Below, piece by piece: positions 1-7,277 of a stretch of 8,554 nucleotides of DNA. The stretch spans positions 1 to 8,554 of the forward strand of contig CABVEG010000058.1 in assembly GCA_902497185.1 (NCBI GenBank), given 5' to 3'. The stretch is from an uncultured Eubacteriales bacterium. GTDB taxonomy: Bacteria > Bacillota > Clostridia > Lachnospirales > CAG-274. A model generated the notes under the pieces. The model ran no database searches. It saw only the letters and a list, made by a program, of their open reading frames with translations, and was not told the DNA's origin. Position 1 is the stretch's first letter, and the number at the start of each line of letters is the position of its first letter. The translations under genes were made by a program, and so were the position numbers.

Positions 1-1064
1 ACAACTACCATTGGTAAACCGCCGCTTGATACAAGGTTGCCGATAACTTCGCCAAGACCTGATGACTGGAGCATATACTTTAATACACCGCCGCAGGCAG
101 TTACAAGTAAGATCATACCTGTTGGCTCTAAAGATTTTGACATAACCTTTTCAAGTTCTTCTCTTGAATATCCGTGTCTTATACCAAGTACTACCATAGC
201 TACTATAGTTGCAATGGAAAGAGCAACAAAAGGCTCGCCTAAGAAAGTAAGTACAGGCATAATTGCTGATTCAGGAGCAATTACATTAACAACTGTTTTT
301 GCAATAATAAGTATAAGGGGAATAAATATAATTCCAACTACAGTGCCAAAGCTTGGAAGCTTTGATTCTTCATATTCAGGCATTTCAGCTACATTTGAAG
401 GAATAGGAACATAAATTTTATTTCCTATAAATGAGCCGAATACAGGACCTGCCAAAACCATGGCAACAGCACCGCATATAATACCTACAACAATTACATA
501 ACTTAAATCAACACCTAAAAGACTTGCAACAAGAATAGGACCCGGTGTTGGAGGAATAAATGCGTGACCTACTGCAAGACCTGCCAAAAGAGGAATTGCA
601 TAGTAAAGTGTAGATTTCTTAGTACTCTTTGCAAGTGCAAGTGCAAGAGGAATAAGTATAATAAGACCTGCATCAAAGAATACAGGCATTGCAATAATCA
701 TACCTGTGATGCCTAAAGCCCATGCTGCCTTCTTTTCACCAAACCATCTTACAAGTGATGTTGATATTCTCTGTGCGCCGCCTGATATTTCAAGTATTGC
801 ACCAAACATTGAGCCAAGACCTACTAAAAGAGCAATACTTTTTAATGTACTGCCTATACCTTCACCAACGGAATCAATAATTGTCTGAACGTCCATACCT
901 GCAATAACACCGATTACACAGGCTGAAATAAGTATTGATAACATTGCGTGGAGCTTAACTCCGATAATAAGTACCAGCAATATGGCAAGACCGATTAATG
1001 CCGCTGCAATAAGCTGACCGGTGGATGCTGTTGGCTGCGTTGCTAATAATGTTAAATTTGTCAT
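1..1064 (-). CDS. GntP-family sugar-acid:H+ symporter, 3' end cut by window edge
   Basis: Reading the minus strand from an ATG at 1064 gives 354 uninterrupted codons that leave the window at position 1, so the C-terminal part is missing (family members are about 440-450 residues). The protein is highly hydrophobic with repeated membrane segments from about residue 18. It carries family-typical blocks: MPVFFDAG near residues 126-133 and GHAFIPPTPGP near 166-176. GntP permeases sit in the cytoplasmic membrane and import gluconate or related sugar acids (some members take D-serine) with protons. The start is supported by GGGAGG seven bases upstream. It lies 192 bp downstream of an IlvD/Edd-family dehydratase on the same strand, which suggests a substrate that is imported and then dehydrated. 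The exact substrate cannot be read from the sequence. Family assignment is firm; sugar-acid specificity is inferred. Confidence 0.93.
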   Translation of the reverse strand, partial: MTNLTLLATQPTASTGQLIAAALIGLAILLVLIIGVKLHAMLSILISACVIGVIAGMDVQTIIDSVGEGIGSTLKSIALLVGLGSMFGAILEISGGAQRISTSLVRWFGEKKAAWALGITGMIIAMPVFFDAGLIILIPLALALAKSTKKSTLYYAIPLLAGLAVGHAFIPPTPGPILVASLLGVDLSYVIVVGIICGAVAMVLAGPVFGSFIGNKIYVPIPSNVAEMPEYEESKLPSFGTVVGIIFIPLILIIAKTVVNVIAPESAIMPVLTFLGEPFVALSIATIVAMVVLGIRHGYSREELEKVMSKSLEPTGMILLVTACGGVLKYMLQSSGLGEVIGNLVSSGGLPMVV

Positions 1065-1101
1065 AATAGGGCCTCCCTTTTATTAAATATGTTATATTTT
1101 C

Positions 1102-1138
1102 CAAACTCTATTTTCATATAACCCTTTCAAACTCTATT
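1102..1138. repeat. Short direct repeat in the gap before the GntP gene
   Basis: CAAACTCTATT occurs at 1102-1112 and again at 1128-1138, 26 bp apart, in the very AT-rich 113 bp between the putative terminator and the permease start. It could be a binding site pair or a by-product of base composition. I see no convincing -35/-10 pair in this gap: the best candidate (TTGAAT at 1144-1139 with TTATAT at 1121-1116) is weak. Confidence 0.35.
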
Positions 1139-1177
1139 ATTCAATATATATACTTCATATTTATATATACCGCTCTT

Positions 1178-1229
1178 AAAAAATTGGCAGACCTTGTGAA
1201 TTGATTAATATTTATATACAAAGCCTGCC
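1178..1229 (-). terminator. Probable intrinsic terminator or attenuator between dehydratase and permease
   Basis: On the minus strand GGCAGGCTTTGT (1229-1218) pairs with ACAAGGTCTGCC (1197-1186) over 12 positions, two of them G-U, around a 20-nt loop, followed by AATTTTTT (1185-1178). It lies 28 bp past the dehydratase stop. The long loop makes it imperfect, so partial read-through into the permease gene is plausible. A separate perfect 12-bp palindrome CTGAATATTCAG (1240-1251) lies between it and the stop codon. Confidence 0.65.
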
Positions 1230-1256
1230 TTAGGGGGGACTGAATATTCAGAACCT

Positions 1257-2975
1257 TTATTCCATATATCCGCCTTTCATAGGAGATACTGCGTGTTCAG
1301 AGAATATCTTTAAAATTCCTGACTTATACTTTGGTTCTTTTGGAGTCCAGTTCTTCTTTCTTTCTGCAAGTATTTTGTCAACTTCATCAAGGGGAAGTTT
1401 TTCACCCTTAATACCTATTACTCTTAAAATTCTGTTTTTAATATCAATTTCAATTAAATCATCCTCTTCAATTAAAGCAATAGGACCTCCCTCTGCTGCC
1501 TCAGGTGAAATATGACCTATAGCAGGACCCTTTGATGCGCCTGAAAATCTGCCGTCAGTTAAGAGGGCGATACTCTTTCCAAGCTCCTCATCAGAAGAAA
1601 TAGCCTCTGTTGTGTAGAACATTTCAGGCATACCGCTGCCCTTAGGTCCTTCATATCTGATAATAACTGCATCTCCGGGCTTTATTTCCTTGCGGATAAC
1701 TGCTGCAATAGCATCTTCCTCGCAGTCAAAAGGCTTAGCCTTTAATATTGCGTAGTGCATTTCCTTTGGTACTGCACTGTGCTTTACTACAGAACCGTTA
1801 GGTGCAAGATTGCCCTTTAATATTGCGATTGTACCGTTTTTGCCTATTGGAGCGTCAATACTTCTTATAACATCGGTTCTCTTTAAGCCTGTTTTTGCCA
1901 AAAGCTCGTCGCATCTTTCGTAATAACCGTTTTTCTTTAAGTCCTCAAGGTTTTCGCCTAAGGTCTTGCCTGTTATTGTCATAACATCAAGATCAAGTAA
2001 ATCCTTGATTTCTTCCATAATTCTTGGCACACCGCCTGCATAGTAGAAGTACTCAGCAGGCCATTTGCCGGCAGGTCTGATGTCTAAGAGATAGTTGGCA
2101 TCAGCATGTATTCTGTCAAATGTATCTCCGTCAATATTATAACCGAACTCGTGAGCTATAGCAGGTATATGAAGTAATGAATTTGTAGAGCCTGATATAG
2201 CAGCGTGAACCTTAATTGCATTTTCAAAGGATGCCATAGTTACAATGTCTTTTGCAGTAATTCCTTGTGTAGCAAGCTTAGCTGCCTGAACACCTGCCTT
2301 ATAAGCCATCTTCTGCAAATCCTCACAGGTAGCAGGCATTAATGCACTTCCGGGAATCATAAGACCTAAAGCCTCTGCCATAATCTGCATTGTAGATGCT
2401 GTGCCCATAAATGAGCAGGCACCACAGCTTGGACAGGCATTGTGCTTATAGTAAGTAAGTTTTTCTTCTGTAATTTCACCTCTCTGGCACATAGCTGAGT
2501 AAGCACCAATCTGCTCAAGAGTAAGTAAATCGGGACCTGCCTCCATAACACCGCCTGTTACCATTACAGCAGGAATGTTAAGTCTGCCTATTGCCATAAG
2601 GTGGGCAGGCACTGCCTTATCACAGCTTGATACAAACACACCACTGTCAAATGTAGTTGCATTTGCGTGAATTTCAATAAGACTGCAAATAGTATCTCTT
2701 GATGCAAGTGAATAGTTAATACCATCATGTCCCTGTGACATACCGTCACAAATATCCGTTGCAAAATATCTGGCTGCTTTTCCGCCGTTATCGTTAATAC
2801 CCTTAACTGCCTGTTCAACAAGACCTAAAAGATGAGCACTGCCGGGATGGCTGTCGCCAAAAGTGCTTTCAACCATTATCTGTGGCTTTTCCAGATCTTC
2901 AACAGTCCAGCCCATACCCATTCTCAACGGATCCATTTCAGGAGCTATTGCTCTGACTTCTTGACTTTTTAACAT
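1257..2975 (-). CDS. IlvD/Edd-family dehydratase, likely sugar-acid dehydratase (commonly labelled dihydroxy-acid dehydratase)
   Basis: A 572-residue cytoplasmic Fe-S dehydratase. Members remove water from 2,3-dihydroxy acids: IlvD acts in valine/isoleucine synthesis, Edd on 6-phosphogluconate, and others on aldonates such as arabonate or xylonate. Visible family blocks are CDGMSQGHDGINYSLASRD (76-94), SCDK (117-120), a Cys-rich CPSCGACSFMGTASTM stretch (181-196) and LLTDGRFSG (471-479), whose Ser478 matches the proposed catalytic base. C118 and C187 fit cluster ligands; C76 is an Edd-like extra cysteine. The N-terminus has FGDSHPGSAHL where ordinary clostridial IlvD has a NEIxPGH-type block, and GTASTM replaces YTANTM, both pointing away from true IlvD. 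Start choice: ATG preceded by GGGGAGG. The leader is only about 60 nt, with no T-box. With the GntP gene downstream, an aldonate substrate is the best inference; true dihydroxy-acid dehydratase activity remains possible. Confidence 0.9.
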   Translation of the reverse strand: MLKSQEVRAIAPEMDPLRMGMGWTVEDLEKPQIMVESTFGDSHPGSAHLLGLVEQAVKGINDNGGKAARYFATDICDGMSQGHDGINYSLASRDTICSLIEIHANATTFDSGVFVSSCDKAVPAHLMAIGRLNIPAVMVTGGVMEAGPDLLTLEQIGAYSAMCQRGEITEEKLTYYKHNACPSCGACSFMGTASTMQIMAEALGLMIPGSALMPATCEDLQKMAYKAGVQAAKLATQGITAKDIVTMASFENAIKVHAAISGSTNSLLHIPAIAHEFGYNIDGDTFDRIHADANYLLDIRPAGKWPAEYFYYAGGVPRIMEEIKDLLDLDVMTITGKTLGENLEDLKKNGYYERCDELLAKTGLKRTDVIRSIDAPIGKNGTIAILKGNLAPNGSVVKHSAVPKEMHYAILKAKPFDCEEDAIAAVIRKEIKPGDAVIIRYEGPKGSGMPEMFYTTEAISSDEELGKSIALLTDGRFSGASKGPAIGHISPEAAEGGPIALIEEDDLIEIDIKNRILRVIGIKGEKLPLDEVDKILAERKKNWTPKEPKYKSGILKIFSEHAVSPMKGGYME

Positions 2976-3013
2976 AAATTTTCCTCCCCTAAAAATATTT
3001 TTGTATAGTTTTT

Positions 3014-3032
3014 AAATACGTCTGATGTATTT
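3014..3032. promoter_or_regulatory. Putative operator O1 of the dehydratase-permease unit
   Basis: AAATACGTCTGATGTATTT is an interrupted palindrome with eight of nine arm positions complementary around a central T. It starts just downstream of the predicted start site of the minus-strand promoter, where a bound repressor would block transcription. It shares the TCTGATG core with O2 and O3. The cognate regulator is not in the window. The size and symmetry would suit a GntR- or LacI-type repressor, but that is inference. Confidence 0.6.
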
Positions 3033-3041
3033 CTTGATTTA

Positions 3042-3070
3042 ATAGTAACACATCTGATGAATTTAGTCAA
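3042..3070 (-). promoter_or_regulatory. Promoter of the dehydratase-permease unit
   Basis: On the minus strand TTGACT (3070-3065) and TACTAT (3047-3042) are separated by exactly 17 bp, a good vegetative promoter with a start expected near 3035. This gives a leader of about 60 nt before the ATG at 2975. The spacer contains operator O2. Confidence 0.75.
3051..3059. promoter_or_regulatory. Putative operator O2 inside the promoter spacer
   Basis: CATC-T-GATG, a perfect 4+1+4 palindrome, lies between the -35 and -10 boxes of the dehydratase promoter. Its centre is 32 bp (about three helical turns) from O1, so proteins on the two sites would lie on the same face of the helix. Confidence 0.6.
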
Positions 3071-3125
3071 TATACTATTTTATTTTTGTTAAAATCGCCT
3101 ATTTTTAGTGTTTGTGATGCTGTTT

Positions 3126-3136
3126 TCATCTGATGA
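3126..3136. promoter_or_regulatory. Putative upstream operator O3
   Basis: TCATC-T-GATGA is a perfect 5+1+5 palindrome with the same core as O1 and O2. Its right flank (ATTTAGT) nearly matches that of O2 (AATTTAGT). It lies 55 bp upstream of the dehydratase -35 box and 42 bp upstream of the -35 box of the divergent DUF1015 gene, so it could serve looping or influence both directions. Confidence 0.5.
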
Positions 3137-3178
3137 TTTAGTGCATCTTGACCAGAAGAGTTTGTTTTTATAAATTTA

Positions 3179-3207
3179 TTGACCTTATTAAATGAACGTT
3201 GTATAAT
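3179..3207 (+). promoter_or_regulatory. Promoter of the DUF1015 gene
   Basis: TTGACC (3179-3184), a 17-bp spacer and TATAAT (3202-3207) form a near-consensus vegetative promoter. It gives a leader of about 25 nt before the ATG at 3239, which carries GAGGTGA as its ribosome site. Confidence 0.8.
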
Positions 3208-3238
3208 TAAAACAAATAATTATTAAAGAGGTGATGTT

Positions 3239-4483
3239 ATGTCAGTTGTTAGACCTTTTAAGGGATACAGACCTACTCCGGAGCTTTGCAGTAGGGTTGC
3301 GGCTTTACCCTACGATGTTATGACGTCTGATGAGGCAAGAGAAATGGTTAAAGATAATCCTTATTCATTTTTACATATTGATAAGGCAGAAATTGATTTG
3401 CCTAAGGAAGTTGACCATTATTCTGATGAGGTTTATGAAAAAGCAAAGAATAACCTTTACTCTATGATTTATAAGGGTATTTATATTCAGGACAAGGAGC
3501 CAGTATTTTATATTTACAGACTTACAATGGCAGGAAAAAGCCAGACCGGACTTGTTGCCTGCACATCTATTGATGAGTATATTGACAACAAAATTAAAAA
3601 GCATGAGCTTACAAGAGCTGATAAGGAGGAGGACAGAATACGTCACGTTGATGCCTGCAATGCCAATACGGGACCTATTTTCCTTACCTACAGAAATAAA
3701 AGAGCTGTTGATAATATTATAAGCAAATGTACGGAGGAAGTACCAATTTATGACTTTATATCCGATGATGGCATAGGTCATACTGTTTGGCTTGTTGATA
3801 ATAAGGCTGTAATTGACAACCTTGTTAATGAGTTTAAATCTGTTGAGGCTCTTTATATTGCAGACGGACATCATAGAAATGCCTCAGCTGTTAAGGTTGG
3901 CTTAAAGAGAAGAGCTGAAAAGCCTGACTATACAGGTGATGAGGAATTTAATTACTATCTTTCAGTTATTTTCCCTGACAATCAGCTTTATATTATGGAC
4001 TATAACAGAGTTGTAAAGGATTTAAAGGGCTATAGCAAGGAAGAATTTATATCAGAAATAAGCAAAAAATTTGATGTTTCGGAATATAGGGAAGAGGGCT
4101 GCTTTAAGCCTGATGAAAAGCACACCTTCGGTATGTATCTGGACAAGAAGTGGTATGTTTTAAAGGCTAAGGACAGTATAGTAAATGAAAATGACAGTGT
4201 TGCCTGCCTTGATGTTTCAATACTTCAAAATGAACTTCTTTCACCTGTTTTAGGTATAGGCGATCCAAGAACTGACCAAAGGATTGACTTTGTCGGCGGA
4301 ATAAGAGGGCTTGAAGAGCTTGAACAACGTGTTGACAGTGGTGAAATGACTGTTGCCTTTTCCATGTATCCTACTACTATGGAGCAGCTTATGAATATTG
4401 CTGATGATAATAAAATTATGCCACCTAAATCCACGTGGTTTGAGCCTAAGCTTAGAAGCGGAATTTTTATACATGAGCTATAA
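3239..4483 (+). CDS. DUF1015 family protein, function unknown
   Basis: A 414-residue soluble protein of the DUF1015 family (COG4198 type), full length for the family. Hallmarks: VRPFKGYRP at the N-terminus, PYDV (24-27), NPYSFLHIDKAE (40-51), KKHELTRADKEEDRIRH (120-136), ADGHHR (208-213) and a C-terminal MPPKSTWFEPKLRSG block (394-408). There is no signal peptide or membrane segment. The charged, conserved ADGHHR and HELTR motifs look like an active or phosphate-binding site; resemblance to the ParB/serine-kinase fold is a guess I cannot test here. In many Firmicutes this family is found beside serC-serA; here it stands alone, divergent from a dehydratase and ended by a strong terminator. ATG at 3239 is favoured by GAGGTGA four bases upstream and by the conserved N-terminus. 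The family call is firm; the biochemical role is unknown. Confidence 0.9.
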   Translation: MSVVRPFKGYRPTPELCSRVAALPYDVMTSDEAREMVKDNPYSFLHIDKAEIDLPKEVDHYSDEVYEKAKNNLYSMIYKGIYIQDKEPVFYIYRLTMAGKSQTGLVACTSIDEYIDNKIKKHELTRADKEEDRIRHVDACNANTGPIFLTYRNKRAVDNIISKCTEEVPIYDFISDDGIGHTVWLVDNKAVIDNLVNEFKSVEALYIADGHHRNASAVKVGLKRRAEKPDYTGDEEFNYYLSVIFPDNQLYIMDYNRVVKDLKGYSKEEFISEISKKFDVSEYREEGCFKPDEKHTFGMYLDKKWYVLKAKDSIVNENDSVACLDVSILQNELLSPVLGIGDPRTDQRIDFVGGIRGLEELEQRVDSGEMTVAFSMYPTTMEQLMNIADDNKIMPPKSTWFEPKLRSGIFIHEL

Positions 4484-4493
4484 TGCTATTTTT

Positions 4494-4528
4494 ACACCGG
4501 GGGTCTGTACCCCTCGGTGTATTTTTTT
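4494..4528 (+). terminator. Strong intrinsic terminator after the DUF1015 gene
   Basis: ACACCGGGGGT pairs with ACCCCTCGGTGT (one bulged T) around a CTGT loop, followed by A and seven Ts (4522-4528). It starts 11 bp after the stop codon and ends four bases before the -35 box of the next promoter, so it insulates the blaI operon from upstream transcription. Confidence 0.93.
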
Positions 4529-4531
4529 GTA

Positions 4532-4560
4532 TTGACAATGGTTTACAAAGCAGATATAAT
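4532..4560 (+). promoter_or_regulatory. Promoter of the blaI-blaR1 operon
   Basis: TTGACA (4532-4537), a 17-bp spacer and TATAAT (4555-4560) match the vegetative consensus at all twelve positions. Such a strong promoter makes sense only under tight repression, which the adjoining BlaI operator would supply. Confidence 0.9.
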
Positions 4561-4562
4561 TA

Positions 4563-4578
4563 TATTACAAATGTAATA
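4563..4578. promoter_or_regulatory. BlaI operator of blaI-blaR1
   Basis: TATTACA-AA-TGTAATA is a perfect 7+2+7 inverted repeat containing the TACA/TGTA core recognised by BlaI/MecI repressors. It lies immediately downstream of the -10 box over the expected start site, giving autoregulation of blaI-blaR1. It differs at one of 16 positions from the distal operator of the beta-lactamase gene. Confidence 0.88.
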
Positions 4579-4590
4579 CGAGGTGATTTT

Positions 4591-4962
4591 ATGAGCTCTT
4601 TGCCACAGATTTCAGAGGCAGAATATGAAATAATGAAGGTTATATGGGAGTATGCTCCCGTAAATACAAAGGAAATAGTTGATATAGTTTCAAAATCCAA
4701 AAGCTGGAATATGCGTACAATACACACCCTTATAGCAAGACTTGATAAAAAGGGTGCAGTTACTCACAAAAAGGAGGGAAGAATATATATATACTCTCCT
4801 GTAGTGAAAAAGGAGGATTATATAAATATGGAAAGCAGGTCATTTGTTGACAGGTTTTATAATGGTGCAGTCAATAAAATGGTTATGAATTTCATTGAGA
4901 ATGATATGCTTTCATCTGAAGAAATAGAGGAGCTTAAAAATATATTGAACAAGAAGGAATAG
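4591..4962 (+). CDS. blaI: BlaI/MecI family penicillinase repressor
   Basis: A 123-residue DNA-binding repressor that as a dimer would hold the blaI-blaR1 and beta-lactamase promoters off until cleaved. The N-terminal winged helix spans about residues 6-72 (ISEAEYEIMKVIW, a recognition region around MRTIHTLIARLDKKGA, and a wing at KEGRIYIYSP). The C-terminal dimerisation helices end in SSEEIEELKNIL. N100-F101 sits where staphylococcal BlaI/MecI is cut after induction (N101-F102). The open frame extends upstream to 4483, but that extension would cover the terminator, promoter and operator; ATG 4591 has AGGTGA upstream and gives the normal length. blaR1 starts two bases after its stop, so the two are translationally coupled. 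Confidence 0.95.
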   Translation: MSSLPQISEAEYEIMKVIWEYAPVNTKEIVDIVSKSKSWNMRTIHTLIARLDKKGAVTHKKEGRIYIYSPVVKKEDYINMESRSFVDRFYNGAVNKMVMNFIENDMLSSEEIEELKNILNKKE

Positions 4963-4964
4963 AT

Positions 4965-6629
4965 ATGTTTATACAGCATTTTTTGATTTCCAATATATTA
5001 ATCTCATTAGCAATATTGGCAGTCTTAATAATTAAAGCGGCAGCAGGCAGAAGGCTGTCGGCAAAATACAGCCTGTATATATGGACTTTTATTGTTATTT
5101 TAATGGCTGCCGCCTTTGTTCCCGTAATTGGAATATCTGCTTTAAAGGATTATAGTTTAACTGAAAATTTAGGTAAATACTCATACGATACTGTGAATAT
5201 AACAGGAGATAGTGAGGATTTATATATTTCTGTGTATAGTTACGGCTTTTTATATGTAATATGGCTGCTGGGAGCTGCTGTTAATATGCTGTTTATGCTT
5301 TATGGTAGAATAAGACTTTTAAGAATAAGTGCAGAAAAAGAAATTGATCCCATTTTTGAGGAGTGCTGCAAAAGGGTGGGAGTAAGGTCTGATTTATATA
5401 TAAGTCCCCATATAACCTCGCCTATGTCTTATGGTATTTTAAGACACAGAGTATTACTGCCTTATGGCTGTTTTGACGATAAAAGTCTTGAACATATTTT
5501 TCTTCACGAGCTTATTCATCATAAGCACAGGGATCTTTTCATCAATTATATTTTATGTATTTTGTGTGCCTTTTACTGGTTTAATCCATTGGTGCATATT
5601 ATGCTTTCTGTTGTAAGACTTGATATGGAAATATATTGTGATTATGATGTCATTCAGCTTGCAGGGAATAATATTGAATATGGCAATACACTTTTAAAAA
5701 TGGCTGAAAAAAGAAAAGGTATAAGAACTGTCAGCTATTTTTCGGTAAGCAAAAGAAATATTAAAGCAAGAATAATAAATATAGCAGGTTTCAATAAAAA
5801 GCATTCGGTGGGGGCTGTAAGGTTTACATTTGCATTAATGACTGTTTTGACTGCTGCTTTAGGCTCAGTTATGAACAGCTATGGCTACAGCATAAACAGT
5901 AGTGTAAGTATTCCCGATGCAGATTATGTGAATTTAAAGGAATATTTCGGAGATTATGAGGGGTGTTTTGTGCTTTATGACAGTACAAAAGACATGTATA
6001 CTGTTTATAATAAGTCTATGGCAGAAAAAAGAGTATCTCCTGATTCAACCTATAAAATTGCTCTTGCCCTTAACGGACTTGAAGAGGGTATCATTACACC
6101 TGAAAACAGTGATATAGAGTGGGACGGAAAAGCTAATCCTTTTGATGAGTGGAACAGGAATCATAATCTTAATTCCGCAATGAAGAACAGTGTAAACTGG
6201 TATTTTCAAAGTATTGATGATAAGCTTGATAAAAGTGAAATAAGGGATTATATTGAAAAAATATCCTATGGAAATATGGCTGTGTATAGTAAAAAGGATT
6301 ATTGGCTTGAAAATTCTCTTAAAATTTCAGCCTTTGAACAGGTGGAATTTTTAAGAAAGCTTTGCAGCAATAAATTTGACTTTGATGGTGATAATGTTAA
6401 TGCTGTTTTAAATGCTATGAAAATTTCAGATAATTTTTATGGAAAAACGGGTACGGGTATGGTGAACGGAAAGATTATTAACGGTTGGTTTGTGGGAATT
6501 ATTGACCAATATGATAATACATATATGTTTGCTGCAAGAGTTTCTGCTGATGATGGCGCAACGGGGTTGATTGCCGAAAAAATAACAAAGAGTATTCTTG
6601 AAGATTTATTAATAATAAATCATTATTAA
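4965..6629 (+). CDS. blaR1: BlaR1 beta-lactam sensor/signal-transducer metalloprotease
   Basis: A 554-residue membrane receptor. The N-terminal half has hydrophobic segments near 7-25, 37-57, 94-114 and 284-306 and an M56 zinc protease domain with HELIH (181-185), HKHRD just after, and a downstream RLDMEIYCDYDV block (218-229) typical of the family. The extracellular C-terminal half (about 310-554) is a class D-like penicillin-binding sensor with STYK (361-364), SVN (409-411), YGN (435-437) and KTG (494-496). In characterised BlaR1, acylation of the STYK serine activates the cytoplasmic protease and leads to BlaI cleavage. The asparagine in SVN is the usual sensor residue, where hydrolysing class D enzymes have valine. 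ATG 4965 follows GAAGGA at the end of blaI. All functional motifs are intact and no terminator follows; the next gene has its own promoter directly after the stop. Confidence 0.95.
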   Translation: MFIQHFLISNILISLAILAVLIIKAAAGRRLSAKYSLYIWTFIVILMAAAFVPVIGISALKDYSLTENLGKYSYDTVNITGDSEDLYISVYSYGFLYVIWLLGAAVNMLFMLYGRIRLLRISAEKEIDPIFEECCKRVGVRSDLYISPHITSPMSYGILRHRVLLPYGCFDDKSLEHIFLHELIHHKHRDLFINYILCILCAFYWFNPLVHIMLSVVRLDMEIYCDYDVIQLAGNNIEYGNTLLKMAEKRKGIRTVSYFSVSKRNIKARIINIAGFNKKHSVGAVRFTFALMTVLTAALGSVMNSYGYSINSSVSIPDADYVNLKEYFGDYEGCFVLYDSTKDMYTVYNKSMAEKRVSPDSTYKIALALNGLEEGIITPENSDIEWDGKANPFDEWNRNHNLNSAMKNSVNWYFQSIDDKLDKSEIRDYIEKISYGNMAVYSKKDYWLENSLKISAFEQVEFLRKLCSNKFDFDGDNVNAVLNAMKISDNFYGKTGTGMVNGKIINGWFVGIIDQYDNTYMFAARVSADDGATGLIAEKITKSILEDLLIINHY

Positions 6630-6630
6630 A

Positions 6631-6659
6631 TTGACATTGGTAAAGAATGGGTTTAAAAT
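6631..6659 (+). promoter_or_regulatory. Promoter of the ferritin gene
   Basis: TTGACA (6631-6636), a 17-bp spacer and TAAAAT (6654-6659) begin two bases after the blaR1 stop codon. No TACA/TGTA palindrome is present, so BlaI control of this promoter is not expected, although read-through from blaR1 could add transcription during induction. Confidence 0.75.
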
Positions 6660-6695
6660 CAGTATATAAAATATATTTTGAGAGGAGCAATAACT

Positions 6696-7208
6696 ATGAT
6701 TGATAAAAAGGTTGCAGAATTATTAAACATACAGGTAAACAAAGAATTATATTCAGCATATCTGTACCTTGAATTTTCTAATTTTTATGTTGAGCAGGGT
6801 TTGTCAGGCTTTGCCAACTGGTATAAAATACAGGCTCAGGAGGAAAGAGATCATGCAATGTTATTTATGCAGTATATGCAGAATAATGATGTAAAGGTTA
6901 CATTAGAGGCTGTTGATAAGCCTGATGCTGAGTTGAAGGAAAATATGGATCCTCTTAAGTCAGGATATGACCATGAAATTTATGTAACAAGTCTTATTAA
7001 CAATATTTATGATGCTGCTTACAGTGTTAAGGATTTTAGAACTATGCAGTTCCTTGATTGGTTTGTTAAGGAGCAGGGTGAGGAGGAAACAAATGCTTCT
7101 GACCTTATTAAAAAGATGGAGCTTTACGGCTCAGATTCAAGAGGTCTTTATCTTTTGGATAGTGAATTGGGAAGTAGGGTATATTCCGCACCATCACTTG
7201 TGCTTTAA
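6696..7208 (+). CDS. ftnA: Non-haem bacterial ferritin
   Basis: A 170-residue cytosolic iron-storage protein expected to form a 24-subunit shell that oxidises Fe(II) and stores it as mineral. Ferroxidase-site residues fall at the same numbers as in E. coli FtnA: E17, E50, H53, E94, Q127 and E130, with Tyr24 also in place, so it should be catalytically active. The four-helix pattern (NKELYSAYLYLEF, QAQEERDHAM, YDHEIYVTSLINNIY, WFVKEQGEEE) covers about residues 4-142, and the usual C-terminal tail follows. An upstream in-frame TTG at 6678 overlaps the ribosome site; ATG 6696, eight bases after AGAGGAG, is preferred. It sits between blaR1 and the convergent beta-lactamase gene but has its own promoter and terminator-like hairpin, so its location looks incidental to resistance. 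Confidence 0.95.
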   Translation: MIDKKVAELLNIQVNKELYSAYLYLEFSNFYVEQGLSGFANWYKIQAQEERDHAMLFMQYMQNNDVKVTLEAVDKPDAELKENMDPLKSGYDHEIYVTSLINNIYDAAYSVKDFRTMQFLDWFVKEQGEEETNASDLIKKMELYGSDSRGLYLLDSELGSRVYSAPSLVL

Positions 7209-7277
7209 TATATCAATGAAATACCTTGGCTGTTACCAAAATATGTTAATTGAAAAAAGTATATAATTAAATTTTTT

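Noticed and set aside
37..888. Plus-strand open frames opposite the permease
   Set aside because: They are antisense to a clear GntP-family protein, lack ribosome sites and show no recognisable family.
2976..3041. T-box or other amino-acid riboswitch ahead of the IlvD-like gene
   Set aside because: The predicted leader is only about 60 nt, too short for a T-box, and no specifier or antiterminator pairing is visible.
4483..4590. N-terminal extension of blaI by 36 codons
   Set aside because: It would translate the terminator, promoter and operator. The conserved BlaI start with a good ribosome site is at 4591.
7009..7266. 85-codon plus-strand frame overlapping the end of ferritin
   Set aside because: It is an out-of-frame shadow of the ferritin gene with no start signal and no recognisable domain.
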